A stretch of 64,000 bases of DNA, from positions 1 to 64,000 of the forward strand of contig CAZVRW010000004.1 in the NCBI GenBank assembly GCA_964630265.1. Reading direction: 5' to 3'. Under the pieces are notes generated by a model, which saw only the letters and a list, made by a program, of their open reading frames with translations, was not told the origin of the DNA and did no database searches. Of the stretch, positions 15,484 through 24,898 are shown in pieces. Source of the DNA: CAZBWP01 sp964630265. Its GTDB lineage: Bacteria; Pseudomonadota; Alphaproteobacteria; Rhodospirillales; Defluviicoccaceae. The position numbers were made by a program, and so were the translations under genes. Position 1 is the stretch's first letter, and each line of letters begins with the position of its first letter.

Positions 15484-17263
15484 CTATGCCGGGCCGGCCT
15501 CCTGCCACCTGCGCATGAGATCGTCGCAGTCGGCCGTGGCGCCTTGCCCGTCCTCGTCGGCGAGCGCCGGCTTCGGGGCGCCGGGGCGGGCAAGCCAATC
15601 CTCAGGATCTGAGGGCTCGGCCAGCCGCGGCTCGCAGCGTCGCAGCACGCCGGCGCGGGTGATCCGCGCCATCACGTCGTCCTGCGCCGCGGCGAGGTTG
15701 TCCATCACCGCCTGCGGGTCGGCGCCGCCGTGGACGGCCGCGGCGATGCGCGACCACCACAACTGGGCGAGGGCCGGATAGTGCGGCACGTTGAGCCCCG
15801 TCGGCGTCCAGGCGGCATGGGCCGGACTGCGGTAGAATTCGACGAGACCACCGAGTTTCGGAGCGGCGTCCGTCATCGCCGCCGAGGTGAGATCGCTGCG
15901 ACCGATCGGCGTCAGGCCCACCAGCGTTTTCTTCAGGGACACCGTTTTGCATGTCGTGAACTGCGCATACAACCACGCCGCCTGGCGGCGGCGCAGCGGC
16001 GTGCTCGACAACAGCGTCCAAGCGCCGCAATCCTGATAGCCGTGCTTCATCCCCGGCTGCCAGTAGGCGCCGCGCGGCGAGGGGGCCATGCCCCACTTCG
16101 GCATGCCGTCCGGGTCGACCACGGCCGAGCCGGGCCGCAGCAGGTCGGCGGTAAAGGCCGTGTACCAGAAGATCTGTTGCGCGATGTGACCCCGGGCCGG
16201 CACCGGTCCGGCGTCCGAAAAGGTCATGGATCGGGCGTCCGGTGGGGCAAACCTGTCGAGCCATTCGAGATATTTGCGGAGCGCGTAGACGGCCGCCGGA
16301 CTGTTGGTGCCGCCGCCGCGGGCAATGCTGGAGCCGACCGGATGGCAATCCTCGACGCGGATGCCCCATTCATCGACGGGGACGCCGTTGGGCAGGCCGG
16401 GATCGCCGACCCCGGCCATGCTGAGCCAGGCGTCGGTGAACCGCCAACCCAGCGACGGATCGCGCTTGCCATAATCCATGTGACCGTAGACGCCGACGCC
16501 GTCGATTTCGCGAACGTCATTGGTGAAAACGTCGGCGATGTCTTCGTAGGCTTTCCAGTTGAGCGGGACGCCGAGCGCGTAGCCGTGGCGGTTGCGAAAC
16601 CGCTCACGCAGGTCGGCCCGCCGAAACCAGTCGTAGCGAAACCAGTAGAGATTGGCGAACTGCTGCGCCGGCAATTGATAGACGTGGCCGTCCGGCGCGG
16701 TGACGAAGCCGAGGCCGATGAAATCGTCAAGATCGAGGCTCGGCAAGGTGACGGCCGCGCCCTCAGTCCCGATCCAGTCGCTGATGGGCACGACGCTGTC
16801 GCTGCGATAGTGGGTGCCCATGTGATCGGAATCGGTGATGTAGGCGTCATAAAGGTTACGTCCAGAGCGCATCTGCGTCTGCAGCCGCTCGACCAGGTCG
16901 TTCTCCCGGACCAGTTCGTGAATGACGCTGACATCGGTGATCTCGCGGAAGGCCCGCGCCAGCGCCCGCGTACTCGTGGGTGGCGATCGTCTCAGACACC
17001 ACGTAGATCTGCTCGCCGCGGAACGGAGCGGCGGCGCGCATGAAGAACTCCAACTCGGCCATCTGTTCGTCCAGGGTGCGGGTCGATGGCTAGAATCCCA
17101 CCTTCGCCCAGCGCTCGGCCGCGGACATCCGCGCCTGATCGCTCTGCGCATGCGCGCAGTAGGGCAGCGCCGCCGCGCCCAGGGCAAGAGCACCCCCGCG
17201 GGTCAAGACCGCCCTGCGATCAAGCTGTTGGTGCCAATGGACGATGCTGCTGGGTCGGGTCAT
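15484..17263 (-). pseudogene. glpV: glycerol ABC transporter substrate-binding protein, broken
   Basis: Remains of a periplasmic solute-binding protein of the GlpV type (glycerol ABC importer GlpSTPQV). It starts at ATG 17263 after GGGAGG, with a Tat-like signal (DRRAVLTRGG, ending CAHA). An in-frame TAG at 17090-17092 stops the frame after residue 57, where relatives have Gln before the P-S-T segment; CAG to TAG is one transition. The frame then continues (MAELEFFMRAAAPFRGEQ, VVSETIATHEY) until about 16970, where a small deletion shifts it; the rest (TRALARAFREITD to the end) reads cleanly to 15484. The genes for its permeases and ATPases are not in the window. Two separate lesions make a sequencing slip less likely, but it is not excluded. 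Confidence 0.85.
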
Positions 17264-17285
17264 GGCGGCCTCCCAGATTCTGCCG

Positions 17286-17344
17286 ACCTTTCGTATCCGA
17301 ACATCAGGTCCAAACTGACGACGCAATGTTCGAATATGATTGCA
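17286..17344. promoter_or_regulatory. two candidate GlpR operators
   Basis: Two sites resemble the E. coli GlpR operator WATKYTCGWTAWCGAMCATW. At 17325-17344 the left half AATGTTCGA matches fully and the right half is degenerate; outer arms GCAAT/ATTGC (17323-17327 and 17339-17343) make it palindromic. At 17286-17305, read on the minus strand, ATGTTCGG is followed by ATACGAAA. Both lie between divergent glpV and glpK, and the first abuts the candidate glpK promoter. The rest of the 346-base spacer 17264-17609 shows no gene. Confidence 0.4.
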
Positions 17345-17368
17345 AGGCAGTGCTGTCGCGTGTAAATT
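17340..17368 (+). promoter_or_regulatory. candidate glpK promoter
   Basis: TTGCAA (17340-17345) and TAAATT (17363-17368) are 17 bases apart, each matching four of six consensus bases. The -35 overlaps the proposed GlpR operator, as expected for a repressed promoter. The transcript would carry a leader of about 235 bases before glpK. Confidence 0.4.
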
Positions 17369-17609
17369 TTCTCATAAAGTAACAGGTCCGTCGGTCCGAG
17401 GAAAGACCCTCGCCAGCCGACGGGCCATGTGGCGGTCGTCCCGGGACGCGCGCCCAAGAGCCTCCAGGCCGCGTCGGCAACCGTCCCGGACGGTCCTCGT
17501 CGAGGGATCCCGGATGAGCTCGGATGAGCCCGGCGGGGATCCGGCGACGGGCAGGCCGAGAACTCCACGCCGTTGCACCAAGAAACGGCTGGTCCTGGGA
17601 GGTAACGAC

Positions 17610-19121
17610 ATGGCCGAAGAATTCATCCTGTCCATCGATCAGGGGACGACGGGCAGCACCGTCCTGATCTTCGATCACGAAGGCAGCGTGCGTGCGCGCG
17701 CCTATTCGGAATTCACCCAGCACTTCCCGCGACCCGGCTGGGTCGAGCACGACGCCGTCGAGATCTGGCGCGTCTCGGTGGCGATGATCGGCGAGGCGCT
17801 GAGGACGTCGGGCATCAGCGCCACCGCGGTGAATGCCATCGGCATCACCAACCAGCGCGAAACCACGGTGCTGTGGGACCGGAAAACCGGCAAGCCGGCG
17901 CACCATGCGATCGTCTGGCAGGACCGGCGGACCGCGCCCTATTGCGACGAGCTGAAGGCGCGCGGGCTGGAAGAGACGATCCGTGCGAAGACCGGCCTGG
18001 TGATCGACGCCTACTTCTCCGGCACCAAGGTGAAATGGATCCTCGACTCCGTTCCCGGCCTGCGGGAGCGGGCGAAGCGGGGCGAGATCGCCTTCGGCAC
18101 CATCGATTCCTGGCTGGTCTGGAATCTGACCAGCGATCGCGCCCACCTCACCGACTACTCCAACGCCTCGCGGACGCTGCTCTACAACATCAACTCGCTG
18201 GATTGGGATGACGAGCTGCTGGAGATCATGGACATCCCGCGCGCCATCCTGCCCGAGGTCAAGCCGTCATCGTGCGTTTACGGCCACACCGATGCCGGCC
18301 GCTTTTTCGGCACCCGCGACATCCCGGTCGCCGGCATCGCCGGAGACCAGCAGGCGGCGCTGTTCGGCCAGGCCTGCTACGCGGCCGGTCTCGCCAAGAA
18401 CACCTATGGAACCGGCTCGTTCCTGTTGATGAACACCGGCACCGAGCCGGTGCAGAGCCGGGAAAAGCTGCTGACGACGATCGCCTGGAGGATTGGTGAC
18501 GACCCCGTTGAATACGCCCTGGAAGGCGCGATCTTCATCACCGGCGCCGGTGTCCAGTGGCTGCGCGACGGGCTGCAGATCATCAAGAGCGCCGCGGAAA
18601 CCGAACCTCTGGCCCGATCGCTCAAGAGCAACGAAGGCGTCTATTTCGTCCCGGCGCTGGTCGGGCTTGGCGCGCCGCACTGGGATCCCTATGCCCGCGG
18701 CACCCTGCTCGGGGCGACCCGCGGGACCACCCGGGCGCATCTGGCGCGCGCCGTGCTCGAGAGCATGTGCTACCAGACGCGCGACGTGGTGGAAGCGATG
18801 GAGCGCGACTCGGGGATCGCGTTGAAGGAGCTCCGGTGCGACGGCGGCGCGTCGATCAACAGTTTCCTCATGCAGTTTCAGTCCGACATCCTTGGAGTTC
18901 CCGTGGAGGTACCCAAGGTGGCGGAAACCACCGCCCTCGGCGCCGCCTACCTGGCCGGGCTGGCCACCGGGTTCTGGTCGAGCCGAGATGAACTGGCGAA
19001 GAAATGGCAACTGTCGCGCCGCTATGCGCCCTCGATGGATGACGCGACGCGCACGCGGCTGCACGGCCGCTGGCTGCAGGCGGTGGAGCGGGCGAAGGGC
19101 TGGGCCGTCGATGACGATTGA
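17610..19121 (+). CDS. glpK: glycerol kinase
   Basis: FGGY-family kinase of 503 residues, the standard GlpK length. It phosphorylates glycerol to sn-glycerol-3-phosphate in the cytosol. The N-terminal phosphate-binding DQGTTGS is at 10-16, with the substrate region NQRETTVLWDRKTG near 85. The second phosphate loop TYGTGSF and GGASINSFLMQFQSD in the C-terminal half are all intact. GGGAGG precedes the ATG at 17610. It is followed after 42 bases by glpD, and the two form an operon. Since the neighbouring uptake genes are damaged, the kinase must rely on passive entry, another transporter, or glycerol made inside the cell. Confidence 0.96.
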   Translation: MAEEFILSIDQGTTGSTVLIFDHEGSVRARAYSEFTQHFPRPGWVEHDAVEIWRVSVAMIGEALRTSGISATAVNAIGITNQRETTVLWDRKTGKPAHHAIVWQDRRTAPYCDELKARGLEETIRAKTGLVIDAYFSGTKVKWILDSVPGLRERAKRGEIAFGTIDSWLVWNLTSDRAHLTDYSNASRTLLYNINSLDWDDELLEIMDIPRAILPEVKPSSCVYGHTDAGRFFGTRDIPVAGIAGDQQAALFGQACYAAGLAKNTYGTGSFLLMNTGTEPVQSREKLLTTIAWRIGDDPVEYALEGAIFITGAGVQWLRDGLQIIKSAAETEPLARSLKSNEGVYFVPALVGLGAPHWDPYARGTLLGATRGTTRAHLARAVLESMCYQTRDVVEAMERDSGIALKELRCDGGASINSFLMQFQSDILGVPVEVPKVAETTALGAAYLAGLATGFWSSRDELAKKWQLSRRYAPSMDDATRTRLHGRWLQAVERAKGWAVDDD

Positions 19122-19163
19122 TCGCCCGGGCCGCTCGCCCGGACGCACTGGGAGGCATCGATC

Positions 19164-20819
19164 ATGCAGTTGAGGCAGAACACGATCGAGCGGTTGCGGC
19201 AGGAAACCTTCGATGTTCTGGTGGTTGGCGGCGGCATCAACGGCGCCGTGTCGGCGGCGGCGCTGTCCGGCAAGGGCGCGAAGGTGGCGCTGATCGATCG
19301 CGGCGATTTCGCGTGCTTCACCAGCCAGGAGTCATCCAATCTCGCGTGGGGCGGCATCAAGTATCTGGAAACGTTTGATTTTGTCCTGGTGCGAAAGCTG
19401 TGCCTGTCGCGCAACCATCTGATCCGCAGCTTTCCGTCGATCGTTCAGGAGATCCGCTTCCTGACCACCATCCCCAAGCGGTTCCGCCACAACCGTTTGA
19501 AGCTCTACGCCGGCACCTGGCTGTACTGGCTGTTCGGCAACGGCTTCACCCGCATGCCCCGGCTGCTCTCGCAGGCGCAGGTGCGGCGGGAAGAGCCGGT
19601 CATCGACGTCGACAAGGGCGCCGGCAGCTTCGAATATTCCGATGCCTACGTGCACGACAACGACTCCCGGTTTGTCTTCGGCTTCATCCGTTCGGCGATA
19701 AACAACGGCTGCGCCGCGGCCAACTATTTGGAGTCCCTTGGCGGCGCGCGGACCGCCGAGGGCCTTTGGGTCACGCGCGCCCGGGACGTGACCGACGGCC
19801 AGTCGTTCGAGATTCGCTCGCAGGTGCTGATCAACGCGGCCGGCCCGTTCGCCGACGAGCACAACGCCCTGACCGGGCAGACGACCGAACACCACCACGT
19901 GTTCTCCAAGGGCATCCACCTGATCGTCGAGCGTCTGACGCCGAACCAGCGCGTCCTCGCGTTCTTCGCAACCGACGGGCGGCTGTTCTTCGTCATCCCC
20001 ATAGGCGCGCGCACCTGCATCGGCACCACCGACACGCCGGCGGACTCGCCCTACACGCACGTCACCGACGATGACCGCGCCTTCGTGTTGGACAACATCA
20101 ATCGGTATCTGAAATTGCCGGCGCCGCTGACCAAGGACGACATCATCGCCGAGCGCTGCGGCGTGCGGCCCCTCGCCATCAAGGGCAAGGCCGACGGCGG
20201 CCGCGATTTCCTGCAGTTGTCACGCAAGCATGCCGTCGACATCGACGTCGCGGCGAAGCACCTCAGCATTTTCGGTGGCAAGCATACGGACTGCGTCAAT
20301 GTCGGCGACGAGATCGGCGATTACGTCGCGCAGATGGGCGTCACGCTGCCGTATCCCAAGCAAAAATGGTATGGCGAGCCGCCCGCCGAACTGCGCCGGG
20401 AGTTCGAGCATCGGGCGAAACTGATTCACCTGGACGAGCTAACCGATCCGGCGTCGTCCGAGAAGCTGACGTCGCGCTATTGGCGGCGCTACGGCATGGA
20501 GGCCTTCGATCTCCTCGAATACGTCCGCGCCGATCCGACGCAGGCCGAGGTGCTGATCAAGGGCACCGAGTACACGCGCTGCGAGGTGCATCACAAGGCC
20601 CGGCGCGAAATGATCGTCAAGCTCGAGGACTTCCTGCGCCGCCGATCGAAGATCGCGCTCGTCGTCCGGCGGGAGCAGATCCGGCAGTCGCCCGGCCTGC
20701 TCGAAGCCTGTCAGATCCTGTTCGGCGACGCGGCGCAGGCCAAGATCGATGAGTACTTCCAGGAGCCGGGCGACGCCGCGGCGTCCGTCGAGGATCAGCA
20801 ATCGGCGTCGGTGGGGTGA
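19164..20819 (+). CDS. glpD: FAD-dependent glycerol-3-phosphate dehydrogenase
   Basis: GlpD/GlpA-type flavoprotein of 551 residues. It oxidises glycerol-3-phosphate to dihydroxyacetone phosphate and feeds electrons to quinone at the membrane surface. The dinucleotide-binding motif GGGINGA is at 22-28. LINAAGPFADEHN, FFVIPIGARTCIGTTDTP and the C-terminal domain are complete. GGGAGG precedes the ATG. It is the partner of glpK directly upstream and shows no sign of decay, unlike the flanking transport genes. Confidence 0.95.
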   Translation: MQLRQNTIERLRQETFDVLVVGGGINGAVSAAALSGKGAKVALIDRGDFACFTSQESSNLAWGGIKYLETFDFVLVRKLCLSRNHLIRSFPSIVQEIRFLTTIPKRFRHNRLKLYAGTWLYWLFGNGFTRMPRLLSQAQVRREEPVIDVDKGAGSFEYSDAYVHDNDSRFVFGFIRSAINNGCAAANYLESLGGARTAEGLWVTRARDVTDGQSFEIRSQVLINAAGPFADEHNALTGQTTEHHHVFSKGIHLIVERLTPNQRVLAFFATDGRLFFVIPIGARTCIGTTDTPADSPYTHVTDDDRAFVLDNINRYLKLPAPLTKDDIIAERCGVRPLAIKGKADGGRDFLQLSRKHAVDIDVAAKHLSIFGGKHTDCVNVGDEIGDYVAQMGVTLPYPKQKWYGEPPAELRREFEHRAKLIHLDELTDPASSEKLTSRYWRRYGMEAFDLLEYVRADPTQAEVLIKGTEYTRCEVHHKARREMIVKLEDFLRRRSKIALVVRREQIRQSPGLLEACQILFGDAAQAKIDEYFQEPGDAAASVEDQQSASVG

Positions 20820-20988
20820 TGGCGATATCACGTTGGACACGGCACCGGCCCGCAACACGTCCGGCCCTGCCGTCCTCGGATGGATGTTGACACCCGATTT
20901 AAGCAAGTGGGGTCGCTTTTAGAATCTTGCGCCGACCCGGCAATCACGAAGACCGGAGGCGGCAGGTCGTGTCTTGGGAGGAAAGGCC

Positions 20989-21723
20989 ATGACACCATTC
21001 TTGGGTGAAGTGATCGGCACGGCGATCTTGATTCTCTTGGGGAACGGCGTGGTCGCCAACGTCGTCCTCACCGGAACCAAAGGCGAAGGCAGCGGTTGGA
21101 TCGTAATCACCTGAAGATGGGGGATGGCGGTGTTCGTCGCGGTGTTCACCGTGGCCGCCTTCAGCGGCGCCCACATCAATCCGGCGGTCACCATCGGCCT
21201 TGCCATCGCCGACAAGTTCGAATGGACGCGTGTTCCCGGCTACATTGCCGCCCAGTTCATCGGGGCGTTCGTCGGCTCCTTTCTGGTCTGGCTATACTAC
21301 CGCCCGCACTATGCGAAGACGGAGGATGCCGATCTCAAGCTGGCGACCTTCTGCACGGCGCCGGCCATTCGCAATCCCATCTCCAATCTGTTCTGTGAGG
21401 TGGTCGAGACCTTCCTGTTGGTGTTTGCCGTCCTCTTTCTCGCCGTCTCGGTATTCAGCCTGGGCGCCCTGGATGCGCTGCCCGTCGGACTGCTGGTGCT
21501 GGCGATCGGACTCTCCCTCGGCGGCACCACCGGCTACGCCATCAACACGGCGCGGGACCTCAGGCCGCGCATCATGCACGCGCTGCTGCCGATCGCCGGC
21601 GGCAAGCGCGACAGCGACTGGAGCTACGCCTGGATTCCGGTGGTCGGGCCGCTCATCGGCGCCGGGTTGGCGAGCTTGCTCTATCTGGCGTTGCAGGACC
21701 CCACCAACCTGCATTTCCGCTGA
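20989..21723 (+). pseudogene. glpF: glycerol facilitator with in-frame TGA
   Basis: Aquaglyceroporin of the MIP family, about 244 codons, with ATG at 20989 after GGGAGGAAAGG. The start MTPFLGEVIGTAIL is typical. After 41 codons the frame meets TGA at 21112-21114 and continues unbroken from AGA TGG GGG ATG (21115 on). Homologues read Thr-Phe/Trp-Gly-Trp-Gly here, so TGGGGA has become TGAAGA by two adjacent G to A changes. The first pore motif NPA (HINPAVT) is intact; the second is NTA (AINTARDLRP). A product from the ATG at 21124 would lack the first helix. Real decay, readthrough, or a sequence error are all possible. Confidence 0.8.
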
Positions 21724-21781
21724 GCCGACCGGCACCGCAGCGGGGCCGACGTGGCACGGCTGTGCCGCCGCCCGAGGCCGG

Positions 21782-22633
21782 TCAGCCGCCGAGAACCGCT
21801 TGGCCGCCGGTCACCACGTCGAGCAGTTCGATGGTGATCTCCTCCTGGCGGAGCTGGCTTTCCCGGAGGCGAAGGTCGGCGAGCTTCCGCTCGATGTTGT
21901 CGTGGGCCGCCGACATCGCGGCGAAGCGCGCCGCGCTCTCACTCAACAGCGCCTCCATGGTCGCCAGGGTGACGGCGGCGAGCAACTGCTCCTCGCCGAG
22001 GCGATCGAGCAGCGCCGGTCCGGGCAGGTTGACCAGGGGCGGGCTGCCCGGTGCTGGCCGGGAAAAGCGATCCAGGTCGGGCGGCAGCAGGCGGTCGCGG
22101 TCGATGGTCCAGCGGCCGAGCGCTCTCGCCCGCGCGTGCAGGACATGGAGTTCGTCGATGCCGGGCGGCTGGACCTTCGTCAGCAGTGCCGCGACGATCT
22201 CGCGCGCATGGGCCGCGGCCCCCGCCACGTGGGTCGGCATCGGTCCTTGCCAAGCAGCCCCGAGGCCGCGCTCTGCTGCCAAGCTCGCCCCCCGGGCGCC
22301 GACCAGCACCAGCGCGTCCTGGGCGCCGAGCGCAGCGACGGCGGCGTCGAGCAGCGCATCGTTCATGGCACCGACGAAGCCGTGCTCGCTGCAGAACACC
22401 AGGATGACCCGGCGGCCGTCGGGCACCGCGGCCTCGGCCGGTGGGGCCGCGTCCAGCAGGGCGAGCGCATCGGTGAAGGCGGTGCCGATGATGTCCGCGT
22501 AGTGCCGCACCGCGGTCACCGCATGCTCGGCCTGCTGCATGTGCACGGCCGACACCGACTTCATCGCGCGCACCACGTCTTGCAGGGCGGTGATGCTGTC
22601 GATGCGGGCCTTCAGGCGGGCGCGCTGTTCCAT
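21782..22633 (-). CDS. atpG: N-type ATPase gamma subunit
   Basis: Central-stalk gamma subunit of 283 residues. The N-terminal coiled-coil helix is LKARIDSITALQDVVRAMKSV and the C-terminal helix is HDNIERKLADLRLRESQLRQEEIT, which together form the rotor shaft inside the alpha-beta hexamer. It is the last gene of the atpD-C-Q-B-E-F-A-G operon, three bases after atpA. The sequence is divergent from ordinary F-ATPase gamma chains, as expected of N-ATPases. Confidence 0.9.
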   Translation of the reverse strand: MEQRARLKARIDSITALQDVVRAMKSVSAVHMQQAEHAVTAVRHYADIIGTAFTDALALLDAAPPAEAAVPDGRRVILVFCSEHGFVGAMNDALLDAAVAALGAQDALVLVGARGASLAAERGLGAAWQGPMPTHVAGAAAHAREIVAALLTKVQPPGIDELHVLHARARALGRWTIDRDRLLPPDLDRFSRPAPGSPPLVNLPGPALLDRLGEEQLLAAVTLATMEALLSESAARFAAMSAAHDNIERKLADLRLRESQLRQEEITIELLDVVTGGQAVLGG

Positions 22634-22636
22634 CGT

Positions 22637-24157
22637 TTATGCCGCCCCGAGATCGTCGACGAGTGCGGCGATGGCGCCGGCGAGACTGGCCCGCCCCGCG
22701 TCCGTGAGCTCGCCGCGCCGCTCGATGCCGGCGATCGTGTCGGCGCAGCGGTCCCGCAGCCACGCCGGCAGCCGATCACGCAACCGCGCGAGCTGATGCG
22801 GATCGAGCGCGTCGAGGACCTTGTCGTCGAGCGCGAGCAACAAGGCGACCTGCTGCCAGCGCGGCAACGGCGCATATTCCGGCTGACGCAGGATCGTGCG
22901 GATGCGCCGGCCGTGCTCGACCGCCTGGCGCGTCGGCTCGTCCATCATCGCGCCGAAGCGGGTGAACATCTCCAGTTCCAGGAACTGGGCGTAGTTGAGG
23001 CGGAGGCTGGCGGCCAGGCGCTTGATCGCCGGCGCCTGGGTGCGGCCGCCAACCCGGGAAACGCTCCTGCCGACGTCGACGGCCGGGCGTTGGCCTTCGT
23101 GGAACAGCTTGCTGTTCAGCATGATCTGCCCGTCGGTGATCGAGATCAGGTTGGTCGGGATGTAGGCGCTGATGTTGCCGGCCTGGGTCTCGGCGATGGG
23201 CAGCGCCGTCAGCGAGCCGCCGCCCAGCCGTGGCGCCAGCCGGGCGGCACGCTCCAGCAGCCGCGCGTGAACGTAGAAGATGTCCCCGGGATAGGCTTCT
23301 CGGCCCGGCGGCCGGCGCAGCAGCAGCGACAGTTCGCGGTAGACGGCGGCATGCTTGGTCAGGTCATCGATGATCAACAGGGCATCCTGGCCGCGATCGC
23401 GAAAGTGTTCGGCTACGCTGCAGCCGGCGTAGGGTGCGATCCAGCGTAGCCCGGGGGCGCTTTCGGCGTGGCCGACGACGAAGACGCACCGCTCGGGTGC
23501 GCCGTATGCCCGCACGGCATCGATCACCCGGTTCACCGACGACGATTTCTGGCCGACTGCGACGTAGACGCAGACCACGTCCGTGGCTTTCTGGTTGATC
23601 ATCGTGTCGACGGCGATCGACGTCTTGCCGGTCTGCCGGTCGCCGATGATCAACTCGCGCTGGCCGCGGCCCAGCGGCACCATGGCGTCGATCACCGTGA
23701 TCCCGGTCTGCAGCGGCACCGAGACGAGGTCGCGATCGATGATGGCGGGGGCCGGCCGCTCGATCGGTAAAAACGCCTCGGCGGCGGGGGCAGCCCGGTC
23801 ATCCAGGGGGCGGCCGAGGGCATCGACGACGCGTCCGAGCAGGGCGTCGCCGACGGGAACCCGCAGCACCTCGCGGGTGCGTCGGACCTTACTGCCGGCC
23901 GAGATTCCATCCCACGGGGACAGCATGACGACGCCGACCGAATCCGGGTCGAGGGTGATGACCATGGCTGCTGCGTCGCCATCGCAACGGAGCAGTTCAT
24001 CCGCCCGCGCGCCGTACAGACCGGACAGCGTCGCGACGCCGTCGCCGATGTGCTGGACGGTGCCGACCTCCTCGAGCCAGGGGTGCGGCGCGGCCGCGGC
24101 GACGCGGCGGTGCGCGGCGTCCACCCAGGCCGCCAGATCGTCACTCAGCGGCTTCAT
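22637..24157 (-). CDS. atpA: N-type ATPase alpha subunit
   Basis: Non-catalytic nucleotide-binding subunit of 506 residues. The P-loop GDRQTGKTSIA is near residue 170 and the downstream segments VYVAVGQKSSSVNRV and YIPTNLISITDGQIML are conserved. It alternates with the beta subunit in the F1 hexamer. Its ATG at 24157 overlaps the end of atpF by 17 bases, which implies translational coupling. No delta gene lies between the b and alpha genes, in contrast to standard atp operons. Confidence 0.94.
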   Translation of the reverse strand: MKPLSDDLAAWVDAAHRRVAAAAPHPWLEEVGTVQHIGDGVATLSGLYGARADELLRCDGDAAAMVITLDPDSVGVVMLSPWDGISAGSKVRRTREVLRVPVGDALLGRVVDALGRPLDDRAAPAAEAFLPIERPAPAIIDRDLVSVPLQTGITVIDAMVPLGRGQRELIIGDRQTGKTSIAVDTMINQKATDVVCVYVAVGQKSSSVNRVIDAVRAYGAPERCVFVVGHAESAPGLRWIAPYAGCSVAEHFRDRGQDALLIIDDLTKHAAVYRELSLLLRRPPGREAYPGDIFYVHARLLERAARLAPRLGGGSLTALPIAETQAGNISAYIPTNLISITDGQIMLNSKLFHEGQRPAVDVGRSVSRVGGRTQAPAIKRLAASLRLNYAQFLELEMFTRFGAMMDEPTRQAVEHGRRIRTILRQPEYAPLPRWQQVALLLALDDKVLDALDPHQLARLRDRLPAWLRDRCADTIAGIERRGELTDAGRASLAGAIAALVDDLGAA

Positions 24158-24896
24158 GGACGGCCAAGTCCCGCTTCGTGGCGTCCAGGGTGGCGGCCCA
24201 GCTGACTTCGAGCGTCGCCGCCGGCAGGCACAGCCGTGCCCCGGCGATGAGCTCGGGTGCTTCGGTAAACTCGATCATGTCGTCGCCGTCCAGGATCGCC
24301 GCCAGGCGCGTTCGGCAGCGCGCTTGCGCGGCCGCATCGAGCATCGGCGCGGTTTCGACGCGAACGCGGCGCGCGCCCGAGGGCTCCGCCAGCACCGCCG
24401 TCCGTTCGTCCGCGGGCATCGCCGCCAGATGGTCCGCCGCCCGCCCGACGAAGGTCTCGGCGACGGTTGCCGGCGCCACGTCCGCCAACAGCTTTCGTGC
24501 CAACGCGATCGCCAGATCGGCGGCTTGCGCACGGATGTCGCCGGCGAGAGCCTCCCGTTCGGTGTCGAGCGTGCGCCGCTCGCGCGCGTGCAGCGCCGCG
24601 GCCTCCGCCCGCGCTTCGGCGAGCATGGAGGAGCGTTCCTCCTCGATCCTGGCGCGGGCGTCGGTGAGCATCTGCTCACGCTCGGCGATGAGCGCTGCCG
24701 CACGCCGCTGATAGTCGCCGGCCGCCCCCTCGGCCCGGCGCTCCGCCGCCTCCGCCTCGGCGAGGGCGCGCCCCGCCTCGGCCCGTCGCGCCTCGATGAT
24801 GCGGCGCACCGGGCGATAGAGGAAGTGCTGCAACAGCCAGACCAGGACCAGGAAATTGATCGCCTGGAAGGCGAGCGTCCACCCGTCGATCGGCAT
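24141..24896 (-). CDS. atpF: N-type ATPase b subunit with delta-like C-terminal extension
   Basis: Peripheral-stalk subunit of 251 residues, about 90 longer than a usual b subunit. One N-terminal membrane helix (about 8-26, FQAINFLVLVWLLQHFLY) is followed by a long Ala/Glu/Arg coiled coil (about 30-135). The last 110 residues look like the C-terminal part of a delta subunit, including APELIAGARLCLPAATLEVSWAA-type strands. N-ATPase operons lack atpH, and this extension probably does its work of linking stalk to hexamer. Confidence 0.88.
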   Translation of the reverse strand: MPIDGWTLAFQAINFLVLVWLLQHFLYRPVRRIIEARRAEAGRALAEAEAAERRAEGAAGDYQRRAAALIAEREQMLTDARARIEEERSSMLAEARAEAAALHARERRTLDTEREALAGDIRAQAADLAIALARKLLADVAPATVAETFVGRAADHLAAMPADERTAVLAEPSGARRVRVETAPMLDAAAQARCRTRLAAILDGDDMIEFTEAPELIAGARLCLPAATLEVSWAATLDATKRDLAVHEAAE

Positions 24897-24898
24897 GT

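Noticed and set aside
15484..17193. Continuous 569-codon frame as an intact binding protein
   Set aside because: Its first 85 or so codons are a wrong-frame reading. The true N-terminus with signal peptide is in another frame and ends at a TAG.
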